Below are positions 41,499 through 50,101 of a stretch of DNA of 59,009 bases, piece by piece. The position numbers and the translations under genes are program-made. A model generated the notes under the pieces. It had not been told where the DNA came from and ran no database searches. It saw only the letters and a list, made by a program, of their open reading frames with translations. The DNA lies in contig JAKADZ010000005.1 of NCBI GenBank assembly GCA_021818475.1, positions 1-59,009 on the forward strand, written 5' to 3'. Numbering within the stretch: position 1 is the first letter of the stretch; every line of letters begins with the position of its first letter. This stretch comes from Nanobdellota archaeon (GTDB lineage: Archaea; Nanobdellota; Nanobdellia; Pacearchaeales; GW2011-AR1).

Positions 41499-43243
41499 TC
41501 CTCATTCTTTTTTCTTTTTATATCTGCAATCTCTGCGAGAATTTTCATCTCCGATGAAGTCAATAAATCTTTGTTCTTCTTGAAATCGCGAAATTGTTTT
41601 TCCCCCATGTCGCTGTAAAGGAAATTTTTATCCTTGAGCTGTCTGTCGAATACAACTCCGGGAATTGAAATCGCAACTTCCATTCCTTCTGTGGCTTCTT
41701 CAACTGATTTCTTATCTGATTCTATATTTTTTGTTCTTCCTATTCTTTCTTCATTCTCGTCCATAAGATTGCAGTTAGGGGTTAATTTTCCTGCTTCAAC
41801 TCTTACCCCGAAAATTGCAGGTTTTGTATTTCTGAAAACATACTGGTGAAGAATTTTAAGTTTGCATAATGTTGTGAGTTCCATAAGTTTTTTCTTTTCT
41901 ATTTCTTTCCTTTTCTCATTTCTGAATTCAATTAAATTTTCAATCAATTTGTAGATTACTTCATCAGTCAGAACTTTTATCGGGGCAGTTTTCAAAAGTT
42001 CCTGAGCATCTTCATTTATTGAGGTGTTGAATCCCAAAATTATCGCATCAAGTTCATCTATTTCCAGATTTGCTTTCGCGCTCGAAAAATCTGCTTTGTT
42101 TATATTTCCTATTCCTGCTTTCAGGACAGGAATGTTGCTTTGTTTTAACAAAACTAAAAGCGCTTCCAAACTTCCAAGAGAATCTGCCTTTGCAATTATT
42201 CCGTGATTGTCTGTTTTTATGCTTTCTGTCAATTCTTTTTTGAAAATTTCTTTTATTTTTTCTTTCTCTCCTTTATATGCAAGGAAAGGCATTCCGGGAA
42301 GTATGTCCATTTTCTCGCTGAATTGCATTCTAATCCCTGTCGCTGCCTGAACTTTTTCTTTTGCCTGAAATCTTGAACTAAGAGGAAGAATTTCTTCAAT
42401 CGCACGGACCTTTGTTATAATCGGATTTCCGTCGATGTTTGCAACAGCAATTTCTTCATTTTTTTCGAGTTTCCCGTCGTAAAGAATTGCTTCTGCATAA
42501 TCATTGGATTTGTCTTTTTTAACTTCAAGTATAACTCCTTTTGCTTCTTCACCTAATTTTAATCTTTCAGTAAGATATTTTTGTGAAAGTCCGCAGAGCA
42601 TCATCATAAGTTCAGGAATCCCTTCCCCTGTTCTTGCCGAGCATGGAACCATTGCTATCTTTTTAGTAAAATCATTTATGTTGTAAAATAAATCTGCATC
42701 AAATCCGTAACTGCTCAAAGCTCCTGCAATTGTTAAATATCTCTCGTCGAAAATTGGCTTCACATTTATCGGCTGCGATTCAATATTTTTTTTCAAATCA
42801 ATATCCTGATTTTTATTAGTTCTCCAGCCCGAAATATTATCAATTTTGTTTAATGCTATCAAAAAAGGAGTTCTGTTAAATTTCAAAATTTGAATTACCT
42901 CTGCGGTCTGGGGTTTTATTCCCTCATTTATATCAATGACTAAAATCGCTAAATCTGCAAGACTTCCGCCGCGCTTTCTTAGATTAGTAAATGCCGCGTG
43001 GCCCGGGGTGTCTATAAAAAGAAATCCGGGAATCTCTAATTTAATTCCTTTTTTTACTATTATGGGGAATGCTTTTTCTACCTGATTTATCGGATAAGAT
43101 GTAAATGAAATTTTCTGGGTTATTCCTCCTGCTTCAAGTTCCTGAATAGCGCTGCCTCTAAAATGATCTAATATGCTCGTTTTTCCGTGATCAACGTGTC
43201 CGCAAACTGTCACAATTGGCTGTCTTAAATTCTGGTTTTCCAT
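41486..43243 (-). CDS. infB: Translation initiation factor aIF5B (IF-2 type)
   Basis: 585 aa, the archaeal short form. G-domain: VCGHVDHGKTSILDHFRGS (G1), AGGITQKISFT (G2), FIDTPGHAAFTNLRKRGG (G3), ALNKIDN (G4), CSARTGEGI (G5). The domains II-IV follow with EVKKDKSNDYAEAILYDG, HGIIAKADSLGSLEALL and FGVRVEAGKL. It promotes ribosomal subunit joining. The GIY-YIG gene overlaps its 3' end. It shares the TATA box at 43265-43272 with the divergent DUF362 gene. Confidence 0.96.
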   Translation of the reverse strand: MENQNLRQPIVTVCGHVDHGKTSILDHFRGSAIQELEAGGITQKISFTSYPINQVEKAFPIIVKKGIKLEIPGFLFIDTPGHAAFTNLRKRGGSLADLAILVIDINEGIKPQTAEVIQILKFNRTPFLIALNKIDNISGWRTNKNQDIDLKKNIESQPINVKPIFDERYLTIAGALSSYGFDADLFYNINDFTKKIAMVPCSARTGEGIPELMMMLCGLSQKYLTERLKLGEEAKGVILEVKKDKSNDYAEAILYDGKLEKNEEIAVANIDGNPIITKVRAIEEILPLSSRFQAKEKVQAATGIRMQFSEKMDILPGMPFLAYKGEKEKIKEIFKKELTESIKTDNHGIIAKADSLGSLEALLVLLKQSNIPVLKAGIGNINKADFSSAKANLEIDELDAIILGFNTSINEDAQELLKTAPIKVLTDEVIYKLIENLIEFRNEKRKEIEKKKLMELTTLCKLKILHQYVFRNTKPAIFGVRVEAGKLTPNCNLMDENEERIGRTKNIESDKKSVEEATEGMEVAISIPGVVFDRQLKDKNFLYSDMGEKQFRDFKKNKDLLTSSEMKILAEIADIKRKKNEEWGR

Positions 43244-43264
43244 GATAATTTTAGTTTCGCATTA

Positions 43265-43272
43265 TTTTTAAA
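43265..43272. promoter_or_regulatory. Shared TATA box (infB / DUF362-ferredoxin)
   Basis: TTTTTAAA on the plus strand is TTTAAAAA on the minus strand. It starts 29 nt from the DUF362 ATG (43294) and 29 nt from the infB ATG (43243). The start-to-start distance is again 51 nt. Confidence 0.65.
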
Positions 43273-43293
43273 GCTTGATAATTTTATCCTTTA

Positions 43294-44424
43294 ATGAAAG
43301 AGGAAGTTTCTGTTGTAAAATGCGATTCTTATGAGCAGAAAAAAATAGATGAATCAATTGAAGAAGCGCTTAAAAAAATTAATTTTAAGGTCAAGCCAAA
43401 TTCCAAAATTCTGATTAAACCTAATTTAGTCAGCACGAATACGCCGAACCAGCATTCTATAACACATTATACTCTTATTGACTTTTTATGCAGATATTTC
43501 CTAAAAAATAAATGCAAGATTACAATCGGAGAATCTTCTGCTTTTTACATAAAGGGCTACACTATGTCCGCTTACAAAAGTTCCGGCATCTATGAAATTG
43601 CAAAAAAATATTCTGTTCCTTTAGTTGCTTTTGAAAATGAGCAGACTATTGCAGTTCCTAAAAAAAATTTAAAATTCCTCGATGAACTTTACATTCCAAA
43701 GATCGTCAATGACTTCGATTTGATTGTTGATGTTCCAAAAATTAAAACTCATCAGCTTATGAGATTTACCGGAGCAGTGAAAAATCTTTTCGGAATTGTG
43801 CCCGGGGGATATAAGCAGATACTTCATACAAAGACGAAAAATATAAACGAAATGGCTGATATAGTTCTTGATTTGTATGAAAACATTAAGGTGCCAATTC
43901 TTTCTGTTGCCGACGGAGTTATTGGGCTTGACGGCGGGCCTGCTGCAGTAATTGGGAAGCCGAAAAAACTTGGTTACATACTCGCTTCAATGGACCCATT
44001 AGCACTTGATGTTATAGCATGCCAGATGATCGGTTATTCCCCTGAAGATATTCCGACAATAACAGAAGCAGAAAAAAGGAAATTGATTGACATTAAAAAA
44101 GTGAAAGTTATCGGAAAATATGAAAAAATTATTTTTGATAAACTGCGAAAAGGGCCTATTCATAATTTTAAAAAAGAATCTATCATGGTTACTAAAACTT
44201 ATGCTCTTCCAAAAATAACTTCCAAATGCGACCTGTGTGAAAAATGCATTATCTGCTGCCCGACAAAAGCTTTTGAGAAAAAGGAAAATAAAATAAATTT
44301 TGACAAAGAAAAATGTATCGCATGTTATTCCTGCGTTTCTGCCTGTCCAATCCGGGCAATTAAACTAAAACAAAATAAAACCGGGAGATTCATCAATGTT
44401 TTCCGGAGGATTCTAAGAATATGA
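43294..44424 (+). CDS. DUF362 protein with C-terminal 2[4Fe-4S] ferredoxin domain
   Basis: 376 aa. The DUF362 part (residues 1-300) has ILIKPNLVSTNTPN, ITIGESSAFYIKGYT, DVPKIKTHQLMRFTGAVKNLFGIVPG and ADGVIGLDGGPAA. The C-terminus holds two cluster motifs CDLCEKCIICCP and CIACYSCVSACP. Such proteins are probable iron-sulfur redox enzymes of unknown substrate. The next gene overlaps by 4 bases (ATGA), so the two are coupled. Confidence 0.9.
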   Translation: MKEEVSVVKCDSYEQKKIDESIEEALKKINFKVKPNSKILIKPNLVSTNTPNQHSITHYTLIDFLCRYFLKNKCKITIGESSAFYIKGYTMSAYKSSGIYEIAKKYSVPLVAFENEQTIAVPKKNLKFLDELYIPKIVNDFDLIVDVPKIKTHQLMRFTGAVKNLFGIVPGGYKQILHTKTKNINEMADIVLDLYENIKVPILSVADGVIGLDGGPAAVIGKPKKLGYILASMDPLALDVIACQMIGYSPEDIPTITEAEKRKLIDIKKVKVIGKYEKIIFDKLRKGPIHNFKKESIMVTKTYALPKITSKCDLCEKCIICCPTKAFEKKENKINFDKEKCIACYSCVSACPIRAIKLKQNKTGRFINVFRRILRI

Positions 44425-44849
44425 ATCTTGAAGAAATTATTTTCTTTTTTGTAATATTTGGGCTGGGCGGAGTTGCATCTGAAGTTTTTTTTACAGCAAT
44501 TCACAAAATTTTTAAGGAAAAGAAAAACCGGACATTGTATGGATATTCTTCAATATGGATGTTTTTTATTTATGGTGCGGTTTTTTTTATAATTCTTTTT
44601 GGCACAACTTATTTTTCGCAGTACAGCATTTTTCTCAGAGGATTAATTTATATGATAATGATTTATCTTCTTGAGTTCTGTTCAGGGTTTTTATTAAAAA
44701 AATTTAAATTAATATGCTGGGATTATTCGAAGGATACAAAATATCATTTTAAAGGGATTATCTCGCTTGAATTCGCGCCTATATGGTATTTCGGGGGAAT
44801 CGCTGCAGAATTAATCTATCTTTATCTTAAAGCACATTTACTTTTCTAA
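44421..44849 (+). CDS. Membrane protein, putative ABC-transporter-permease-like (CmpB) family
   Basis: 142 aa, four membrane segments. The motif EFCSGFLLKKFKLICWDYSKDTKYHFKGIISLEFAPIWYFGG follows the PF06541 pattern (E..G......WDYS....G.I....iW...G). Despite the family name, its role is uncertain. It overlaps the DUF362 gene by 4 bases. Confidence 0.75.
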   Translation: MNLEEIIFFFVIFGLGGVASEVFFTAIHKIFKEKKNRTLYGYSSIWMFFIYGAVFFIILFGTTYFSQYSIFLRGLIYMIMIYLLEFCSGFLLKKFKLICWDYSKDTKYHFKGIISLEFAPIWYFGGIAAELIYLYLKAHLLF

Positions 44850-44881
44850 TATTTTATAAATAAGGCTCCATTATATCTTAT

Positions 44882-46018
44882 ATGAAAAAGAGGAAAGGGC
44901 TTAGGAACATTTTTCTTTTGGGAAGTTCAAGTTTATTCAATGATGTCGGAAGCGAAGCGATAACTCCAATTATTCCCTTTTATACAACTGCCCTTGGAGG
45001 AACAGGAATAGCAATAGGGTTAATCAGCGGATTGCGTGAAGGGTTGGCTAGTTTTTTCAGCCTCCTTGGGGGATGGCTTTCAGATCATTTTGGAGAGAGA
45101 AAGGCATTTGTTTTTTTTGGATATCTTTTTTCTGCAATATGCAAATTTTTTATTTCCCTTGCTAATTCATGGCAGATGATAGTTTCTTTTGTCGGGCTGG
45201 AAAGATTTGGAAAATTAAGGGATGCTCCACGCGACGTTATAATAATGAGTTCTACGAAAAAACGCGGACATGGGTTTGGGGTTCAGGAAATGATGGACCG
45301 CGCAGGAGCAATTCTCGGAACTTTGCTTGTTATATTTTTATTCTGGGAACTGAAGATGGAGATTAAAACGATTATATTTCTTGCTGCAATAATCTCTGCC
45401 TTTTCCCTCATACCATTATTTTTTGTGAAAGAAAAAAAGACAAAAAAAATAAAGAAAAATTTACTTGCAGGAATTAAGCAGATTAACCCTAAATTAAAAT
45501 ACTTCATTATTGTTGCTTCAGTTTTCACCCTCTCTAATTTTGGCCTGTATTTGTTCCTGCTTTTGAGAGCTCAGGAAATTTCAGGAAGCATAGTTATTCC
45601 CCTTGTTATCTATGCAATTTTTAATCTTGTTTATTCTGTATTTTCTATCCCCTTCGGGAAATTATCCGACAGAATCGGAAGGAAAAAAGTTTTACTCATG
45701 GGGTATATTTTATTTTTTGTTATTAGTATTAGTTTTATCTTTGTAAATAATATTTTTTACCTTGCTGTCTTATTTGCTTTTTATGGGTTGGTTTATGCAA
45801 TCACCCAGCCTAACCAGAGAGCAATGGTTTCTGATTTAGCAGGAGAAATGAAAGGAACTTCCCTCGGATTTTACAGTTCTGTCGTAGGAATAGTCAATAT
45901 TGCAGGGGGATTAATTGCAGGAGTTTTGTGGGATGTAAGTTACGAAACAATGTTCATTTATACTTCTCTTGTTGCATTTATTTCAATAATTCTTCTGGGT
46001 TTTTTAAAGAGAAAATAA
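44882..46018 (+). CDS. Major facilitator superfamily transporter
   Basis: 378 aa with about 11-12 membrane segments. The loop 2-3 motif is GWLSDHFGERKAFVFFGY and the second-half equivalent is GKLSDRIGRKKVLLMGYI, both standard MFS signatures; GYxFSA and PRDVIIMSS follow the first. It probably exports or imports a small molecule; no substrate can be named. TTTATAAA at 44853-44860 begins 29 nt before the ATG. Confidence 0.9.
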   Translation: MKKRKGLRNIFLLGSSSLFNDVGSEAITPIIPFYTTALGGTGIAIGLISGLREGLASFFSLLGGWLSDHFGERKAFVFFGYLFSAICKFFISLANSWQMIVSFVGLERFGKLRDAPRDVIIMSSTKKRGHGFGVQEMMDRAGAILGTLLVIFLFWELKMEIKTIIFLAAIISAFSLIPLFFVKEKKTKKIKKNLLAGIKQINPKLKYFIIVASVFTLSNFGLYLFLLLRAQEISGSIVIPLVIYAIFNLVYSVFSIPFGKLSDRIGRKKVLLMGYILFFVISISFIFVNNIFYLAVLFAFYGLVYAITQPNQRAMVSDLAGEMKGTSLGFYSSVVGIVNIAGGLIAGVLWDVSYETMFIYTSLVAFISIILLGFLKRK

Positions 46019-46021
46019 AAA

Positions 46022-46192
46022 ATTAAAAGAGGAAACTAAAGCAAGAGTTCACTACGTTCCCTCTCATTCGCTAACGCAAATGAAACAGGAAATTTTTTCA
46101 TTAGTCTAAATAAAGACAACTAATCGTTTTCTTTATCAAACTTTCCTTTGAGATAGGGTCATGCCTGAAATTAAAAAGAGGAAACTAAAGCA
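46022..46192 (+). repeat. Direct repeat downstream of the MFS gene, in a gene-free region
   Basis: ATTAAAAGAGGAAACTAAAG occurs at 46022 and, with one extra A, at 46170 (148 bp apart). Both resemble the MFS gene end TTTAAAGAGAAAATAA. Between them are CTCATTCGCTAACGCAAATG and TTAGTC...GACTAA arms. Region 46019-46290 has no gene. Confidence 0.6.
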
Positions 46193-46320
46193 GCAAAGTA
46201 AGATCCAAAGATCGCTTTGACTGATTCTTTCTCCTCTTTTCTTATTTTAAAAATGATTTTATTTATTTAAGACTTTGCACCATTCAAAAGTTATAAAAAA
46301 TCAGAATTATTTAATTAAAT

Positions 46321-46629
46321 ATGGAAAGAAAAATTGAAGACCTGCTGGAAAAATATGAAATGGAATTTGATAGAGTTATTTCCGAGATTAAAAAGAACAG
46401 GGCTAAATTAGTTTTGCTTCAGTTTCCCGACGGTCTTAAAATTTATGCAACTGCTGTCGTGGATTATCTTCGGGAAAAAACAAATGCTGAATTTTTAATC
46501 TGGATGGGCAGCTGCTTCGGCGCATGTGATACTCCGACAGGAATAGAATATCTTACCCCAAAAATTGATATGGTCATTCAGTTTGGGCATAATGAATTAA
46601 TGCCTTCTTATGCTAAAAATTATAAATAA
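46321..46629 (+). pseudogene. Truncated Dph2-like diphthamide synthesis protein
   Basis: 102 aa: VLLQFPDGLKIYATAVVDYLREK, then IWMGSCFGACDTPTGIEYLTPKIDMVIQFGHNELM. This is the first of the three Dph2 domains, including its first cluster cysteine (GACD), but full Dph2 has about 330 residues and the other two cysteines. The reading frame ends at NYK-stop in an A+T-rich stretch; no remnant of domains 2 and 3 is found downstream. A promoter-like TTATAAAA at 46291 remains. It could be a pseudogene or a free N-terminal domain. Confidence 0.7.
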
Positions 46630-46679
46630 TTATATAATCCTATAATTATATATATTTACTCGACGATAATTACATAATC

Positions 46680-46701
46680 TTATATACTGTAATATATATT
46701 T
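46680..46701 (+). promoter_or_regulatory. TATA-rich promoter of the RNA candidate
   Basis: TTATATAC (46680) and ATATATAT (46692) precede the G+C-richer block. With the usual distance in this window, transcripts would start at about 46709-46720. Confidence 0.5.
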
Positions 46702-46707
46702 TCTACT

Positions 46708-46930
46708 AGCTGGTGGACAGATCAGTTGTCCTGAAAAGGATGTTGCTGTAACAGCCTCTGTTAAGTGCTCAGCTATTAATGTAATGACTGGACTATAACT
46801 CATTATACGAAATCTGCACTTATTAAGCTTGAATACAGGACGAAGAAGATCACCTTTAAAATGAATCGGTAGGTTAAGATTGGTGTCGATATTCGTTTAA
46901 GGAACTTTTTCACTGAGTCCATATCCAGCT
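46708..46930 (+). ncRNA. Candidate structured RNA or long mRNA leader, family unknown
   Basis: This 310-base gap has no convincing ORF but a clearly richer G+C block. Stems seen: GGACA/TGTCC (46715/46727), GCTG/CAGC (46745/46752), TAAGTGC/GCACTTA (46762/46816) enclosing TAATGA/TCATTA (46782/46800). It follows strong TATA-like sites. The basic peptide gene at 46940 has no TATA box of its own, so the block may instead be an unusually long leader. It lacks the conserved motifs of RNase P RNA and SRP RNA. Confidence 0.45.
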
Positions 46931-46939
46931 ATATTCAAT

Positions 46940-47092
46940 ATGATAAAAAAGAAAGCTGCCAGGAAAAAAACATCAAAAAAAATGCTGAAGAATCATTGCC
47001 GTTCTCCAAGCAATAAAAGCAAAGATTCTAAGGTAAAAAAATTGATGAAGCTTGCTAAATCAGGAAAGAAAAAGAAAAAACGCAAGAAATAA
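46940..47092 (+). CDS. Very basic 50-aa protein
   Basis: Translation: MIKKKAARKKTSKKMLKNHC, then KLMKLAKSGKKKKKRKK; about half the residues are Lys or Arg. It is likely a nucleic-acid-binding or chromatin-type peptide. It has no TATA box at the usual position and may be read from the promoter at 46680, with the structured block as leader. It is shorter than the ORF-track limit. Evidence is composition and position only. Confidence 0.5.
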   Translation: MIKKKAARKKTSKKMLKNHCRSPSNKSKDSKVKKLMKLAKSGKKKKKRKK

Positions 47093-47189
47093 TTTTAATC
47101 TACTAATTTTTGAAGGGGAATAATAAATTTTCTAAACTAGACAGTTAAGTCGCATATGTATTTTTAAATTATCTCCCTTAAATTTATTA

Positions 47190-47660
47190 ATGCCTCACAT
47201 CCATGATAAAATTGATTTTACTTCAGAAGTTTTTGTAGTTTATGATAACAAAGTTCTTTTGCGCAAACATGATAAATATAAGATTTGGTTAAGTGTTGGG
47301 GGACATATAGAATTAGATGAAGACCCAAATGAGGCTGCAGTCCGAGAGGTTAAAGAAGAAGTTGGACTAGATATTGAACTTTACAAATCGGAAGATATTT
47401 CTGACGTTGGCAATGCTGATTACAGAGAATTAATTCCTCCCATTTTTATGAATCGGCATAGGATAAATGAGTTGCATGAACATGTGACTTTAATTTATTT
47501 TGCTGAAGCTTTTACAGATAAGCTTGTTCTTTCTGAAACTGAAAAAAGTGAAGAATGCAAGTGGTTTAACCTGAGCGATTTAGATAATCCAACTTATAAT
47601 ATTCGGGAGAAAATTAGACATTATGCAAAGAAAGCTCTTGAAATTTTAGCAGTTAAATAA
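47190..47660 (+). CDS. NUDIX hydrolase
   Basis: 156 aa. The Nudix box is complete: GGHIELDEDPNEAAVREVKEEVGLDI (G-x5-E-x7-REVxEExG). N-terminal VYDNKVLLRKHDKYKIWLSVG is typical of the fold. It hydrolyses a nucleoside-diphosphate-linked substrate, which is not identifiable. TTTTTAAA at 47161 starts 29 nt upstream. Confidence 0.93.
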   Translation: MPHIHDKIDFTSEVFVVYDNKVLLRKHDKYKIWLSVGGHIELDEDPNEAAVREVKEEVGLDIELYKSEDISDVGNADYRELIPPIFMNRHRINELHEHVTLIYFAEAFTDKLVLSETEKSEECKWFNLSDLDNPTYNIREKIRHYAKKALEILAVK

Positions 47661-47678
47661 TTATTCTAAATATTTATA

Positions 47679-48383
47679 TTAAAACCATCCTAGAATTAAA
47701 GAAATACCTACTGCCAGTAATAATGTTCCTGCAATCAAATGCAGAATTCTGACATTTCTTTCTTTCCATTGCGATACTGTTTCTGTGGTTACAATTCCTT
47801 TGTAAATTACAATTGTAATTATTATCAGGGGAAGAACAATTATCAGGTTAAAATATGCAAGCCATGGCAATGCTCCAATTAATCCGAATTTTGAGAGCGA
47901 TTGTGTTGCGACAAGCAGAGGAGTTATTGTGCACGGCCCTAAAAATAAAGTTATGATAAATCCAGTCAGAAATGCTCCTACTGGCGAAGTTATCCTTTCA
48001 ATAAATTTTTTCGCTTTAGGGCGCATCCATATCGGCATTTCTGTGGCAAAACTTCCTTTTTTATAAAATAAAAAATCTTTTACCTGCAAACCCCCAACAA
48101 GCATGGAGATTATTGCAAATGAGTCTTTTATATAAACTGAATTTTGTTTCAGCACCCCGGTGAAAGTCTGGAATAACTGAACAAGAATAATTCCATAAAA
48201 TAAATATCCGATATAAACTGCGGAAATAAATGCAAAACCGGATAATAATACTTTTTTCTTTTTCTCAGGATTCTGCGAAAGGATTGTTACCAAAACAAGA
48301 ATTAACATCGCTATCTGGCAGGGATTTACTGAATTTACCAACGCCAGCAAACTAATTGTTCCTAGATTGAAAATATCTGTCAT
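47679..48383 (-). CDS. CcdA/DsbD-like membrane electron-transfer protein
   Basis: 234 aa with six membrane segments. Two conserved cysteine sites, NSVNPCQIAMLILV (segment 1) and FLGPCTITPLL (segment 4), are the CcdA redox pair that passes electrons from cytosolic thioredoxin to outside disulfide proteins. A membrane-anchored thioredoxin-like protein is encoded about 1 kb away (49343-49690) and is a plausible partner. TTTAAAAC at 48405-48412 begins 29 nt upstream. Confidence 0.88.
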   Translation of the reverse strand: MTDIFNLGTISLLALVNSVNPCQIAMLILVLVTILSQNPEKKKKVLLSGFAFISAVYIGYLFYGIILVQLFQTFTGVLKQNSVYIKDSFAIISMLVGGLQVKDFLFYKKGSFATEMPIWMRPKAKKFIERITSPVGAFLTGFIITLFLGPCTITPLLVATQSLSKFGLIGALPWLAYFNLIIVLPLIIITIVIYKGIVTTETVSQWKERNVRILHLIAGTLLLAVGISLILGWF

Positions 48384-48508
48384 AAATTATAAAATTAAAA
48401 TTGGGTTTTAAAGGTTTTGAAGAAACTGGTTATTTGTTCTATATATGTAGTAATGATATAGTGGTGACTATTAGAATAATTTATAAACTTTTGATACTAT
48501 TATATTTT

Positions 48509-49336
48509 GTGATTGGTTTAACGGATGCTGTTAATAAGAGTGAAGAAAGAAGTAATTTTAATAATTGCAATTTTCTTATTTCTGAAAGGAAAGAATTTGA
48601 AAACAAAGACATTTACGGATTGATTTCTTCACTGCAATTTTATAATTCCCTTGAATTTAAGGAGGCACTTTTGAGAATATTGCAGCTTTATTTTGACGGG
48701 CTTGTTGAGGGGGATAATGAAAATTATTTCAAAACTTTTGGAGAACAGCACGCAGCATTGAATTCTCTTTTAAGAGGGGCAAAACTTGCAGTTTCCGGTT
48801 TTTACCGAAAAGGAGGGAAATTCCTGCCCGGAGAGATTGCTGATATAATTTCCCCTTATTTTGATTCCTTTAGAAAATATGGTTCAAAAGAAATTTCCCG
48901 AGGGAGAACTTTATACGGACGTGAAAACGGAATTTTTGAATATGCCCTTGATGTCGCATTTAATCTGAACAAAAAAATTGATTTGATAGTTCCAATTGCA
49001 TCGGGGGGATTTGAGCCTGCACTCCTACTTTCTGATTATCTTGGAGTGGATTCTTTTCTGCCTGTTAGATTTTCGCGCAAGCAGAAGAAAGATATTTCCA
49101 TAATGGTTCCTCCTCAGATGTCAGGAGAATATTGCACTGAAAAAATTTGCGGGAAGAATGTACTTGTTGTTGACGACCTTGTTGAAAAAGGAATAACTGC
49201 GTCAAGAGCAGTAAATTTTGTGAATTCATTTCATCCCCGGGAAGTTTTTTTTACACTCGACTCTGAAGATAGTTTCCCTTTATATGAAAAAGGATTTTTA
49301 GAAATTTCTTCCTATGTTTTTAAATTGCGGGGATAA
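48509..49336 (+). CDS. Phosphoribosyltransferase-like protein
   Basis: 275 aa if started at GTG 48509. TTTATAAA (48480-48487) lies inside the longer ORF and begins exactly 29 nt before this GTG, so the ORF-track start at 48401 would be upstream of the promoter. The PRPP-binding loop is NVLVVDDLVEKGITASRAVNF; DLIVPIASGGFEPALLLSDYLG is the preceding strand-loop. The N-terminal 130 residues are helical and specific. It may be a nucleobase-salvage or regulatory PRTase; the substrate is unknown. Confidence 0.8.
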   Translation: MIGLTDAVNKSEERSNFNNCNFLISERKEFENKDIYGLISSLQFYNSLEFKEALLRILQLYFDGLVEGDNENYFKTFGEQHAALNSLLRGAKLAVSGFYRKGGKFLPGEIADIISPYFDSFRKYGSKEISRGRTLYGRENGIFEYALDVAFNLNKKIDLIVPIASGGFEPALLLSDYLGVDSFLPVRFSRKQKKDISIMVPPQMSGEYCTEKICGKNVLVVDDLVEKGITASRAVNFVNSFHPREVFFTLDSEDSFPLYEKGFLEISSYVFKLRG

Positions 49337-49342
49337 AATTAA

Positions 49343-49690
49343 TTAACATCCTGTAAGAGTTTGAAGTGTTGATATTGACTGAACTCCGACATACTGTTTT
49401 CCTTTTATTACCCATGTTGGAACAGCACTTATTCCTGCATCAGAACATTTTTGGCTGTTGTAATAACAATCCGTTGAATTCAGATACTTGAAATTATCCC
49501 CAAACATTGCTTCCTGGTCTGCACAGTGCGGGCATCCTGTTTCCACATAAATTGCTGAATTTTCCCCTATGCATTTTGCAACATTTGCTGAAGTCTGAAC
49601 AGAGGTTTTGTTAAAAATTAAATAACCTGCAAAAATAAGAACCGCTAAAATTACTACAATCGTTGCGATACTCTCTTTTTTTACTTTCAT
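49343..49690 (-). CDS. Membrane-anchored thioredoxin-like protein
   Basis: 115 aa: N-terminal membrane segment (residues 9-27), then AIYVETGCPHCADQEAMFGDNF with the CxxC redox site CPHC, a second pair CYYNSQKC, and the cis-Pro loop AVPTWVIKGKQYVG. This is the glutaredoxin/thioredoxin-like domain found next to or fused to VKOR proteins. It likely acts outside the membrane with the CcdA-like protein. CTTTTAAA at 49712-49719 places the start. Confidence 0.88.
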   Translation of the reverse strand: MKVKKESIATIVVILAVLIFAGYLIFNKTSVQTSANVAKCIGENSAIYVETGCPHCADQEAMFGDNFKYLNSTDCYYNSQKCSDAGISAVPTWVIKGKQYVGVQSISTLQTLTGC

Positions 49691-50101
49691 AATTTTTTAT
49701 AGGAAATTATTCTTTTAAATCTTATGGAGAAACTGATTGCAAAAATTGAACGAAACCTAATCGGTTTTCTCTCACACATTTTCCCCTTGAAAGTGTGGTC
49801 AAGCCTGATCAGAAATTTTTGAGATAAATGAAAATTTGTCTTCTCGCGATTTCGCTCATTTATTCCCGCCCAACTCGTGACCTTGCTCAGTTTTTTTCTC
49901 CGCCATCCACCCCCACCACCGAAATTTGTCCTCGCAAGATCGCTTGCCCTCCCAAAAGGAAATTAATTTCTATTCGCGAAATAGCTTGAGTTTCGAGCAA
50001 GGAAAAATTTCCGATGAAAATTTGTTGATAGGGAAAGAAACTTAATGCGTTTGTTCAAATAACCTTGATTGATTAATACTCAAAAAAAGAGGTGATAAAA
50101 A
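49691..50101. repeat. 411-bp gene-free region of dispersed repeats (copy B)
   Basis: It contains TTCCCCTTGAAAGTGTGGTC (related to 11317), CTTCTCGCGATTTCGCTCAT, CCCGCCCAACTCGTGACC, CCCAAAAGGAAATTAATTTC, GATAGGGAAAGAAACTTAATG and AAAGAGGTGATAAAAATTA. The last three are in the same order as in copy A (7681-7776), again at the 3' end of a minus-strand gene. I see no ORF or RNA signature. Confidence 0.6.

Noticed and set aside
46708-46930. RNase P RNA or SRP RNA
   Set aside because: The conserved GGAAAGTCC-type and ACAGAAA-type blocks of RNase P and the GGAAG/AGCAG loop of SRP domain IV are not present.
46820-47010. Open frame reading VKIGVDIRLRNFFTESISSY
   Set aside because: It has an internal TAG, no start context, and overlaps the basic 50-aa gene in another frame; likely chance in A+T-rich DNA, though decayed coding sequence is not excluded.
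48401-48508. N-terminal extension of the PRTase ORF
   Set aside because: It contains the TATA box TTTATAAA at exactly the usual distance from the GTG at 48509, so it is most likely promoter DNA.
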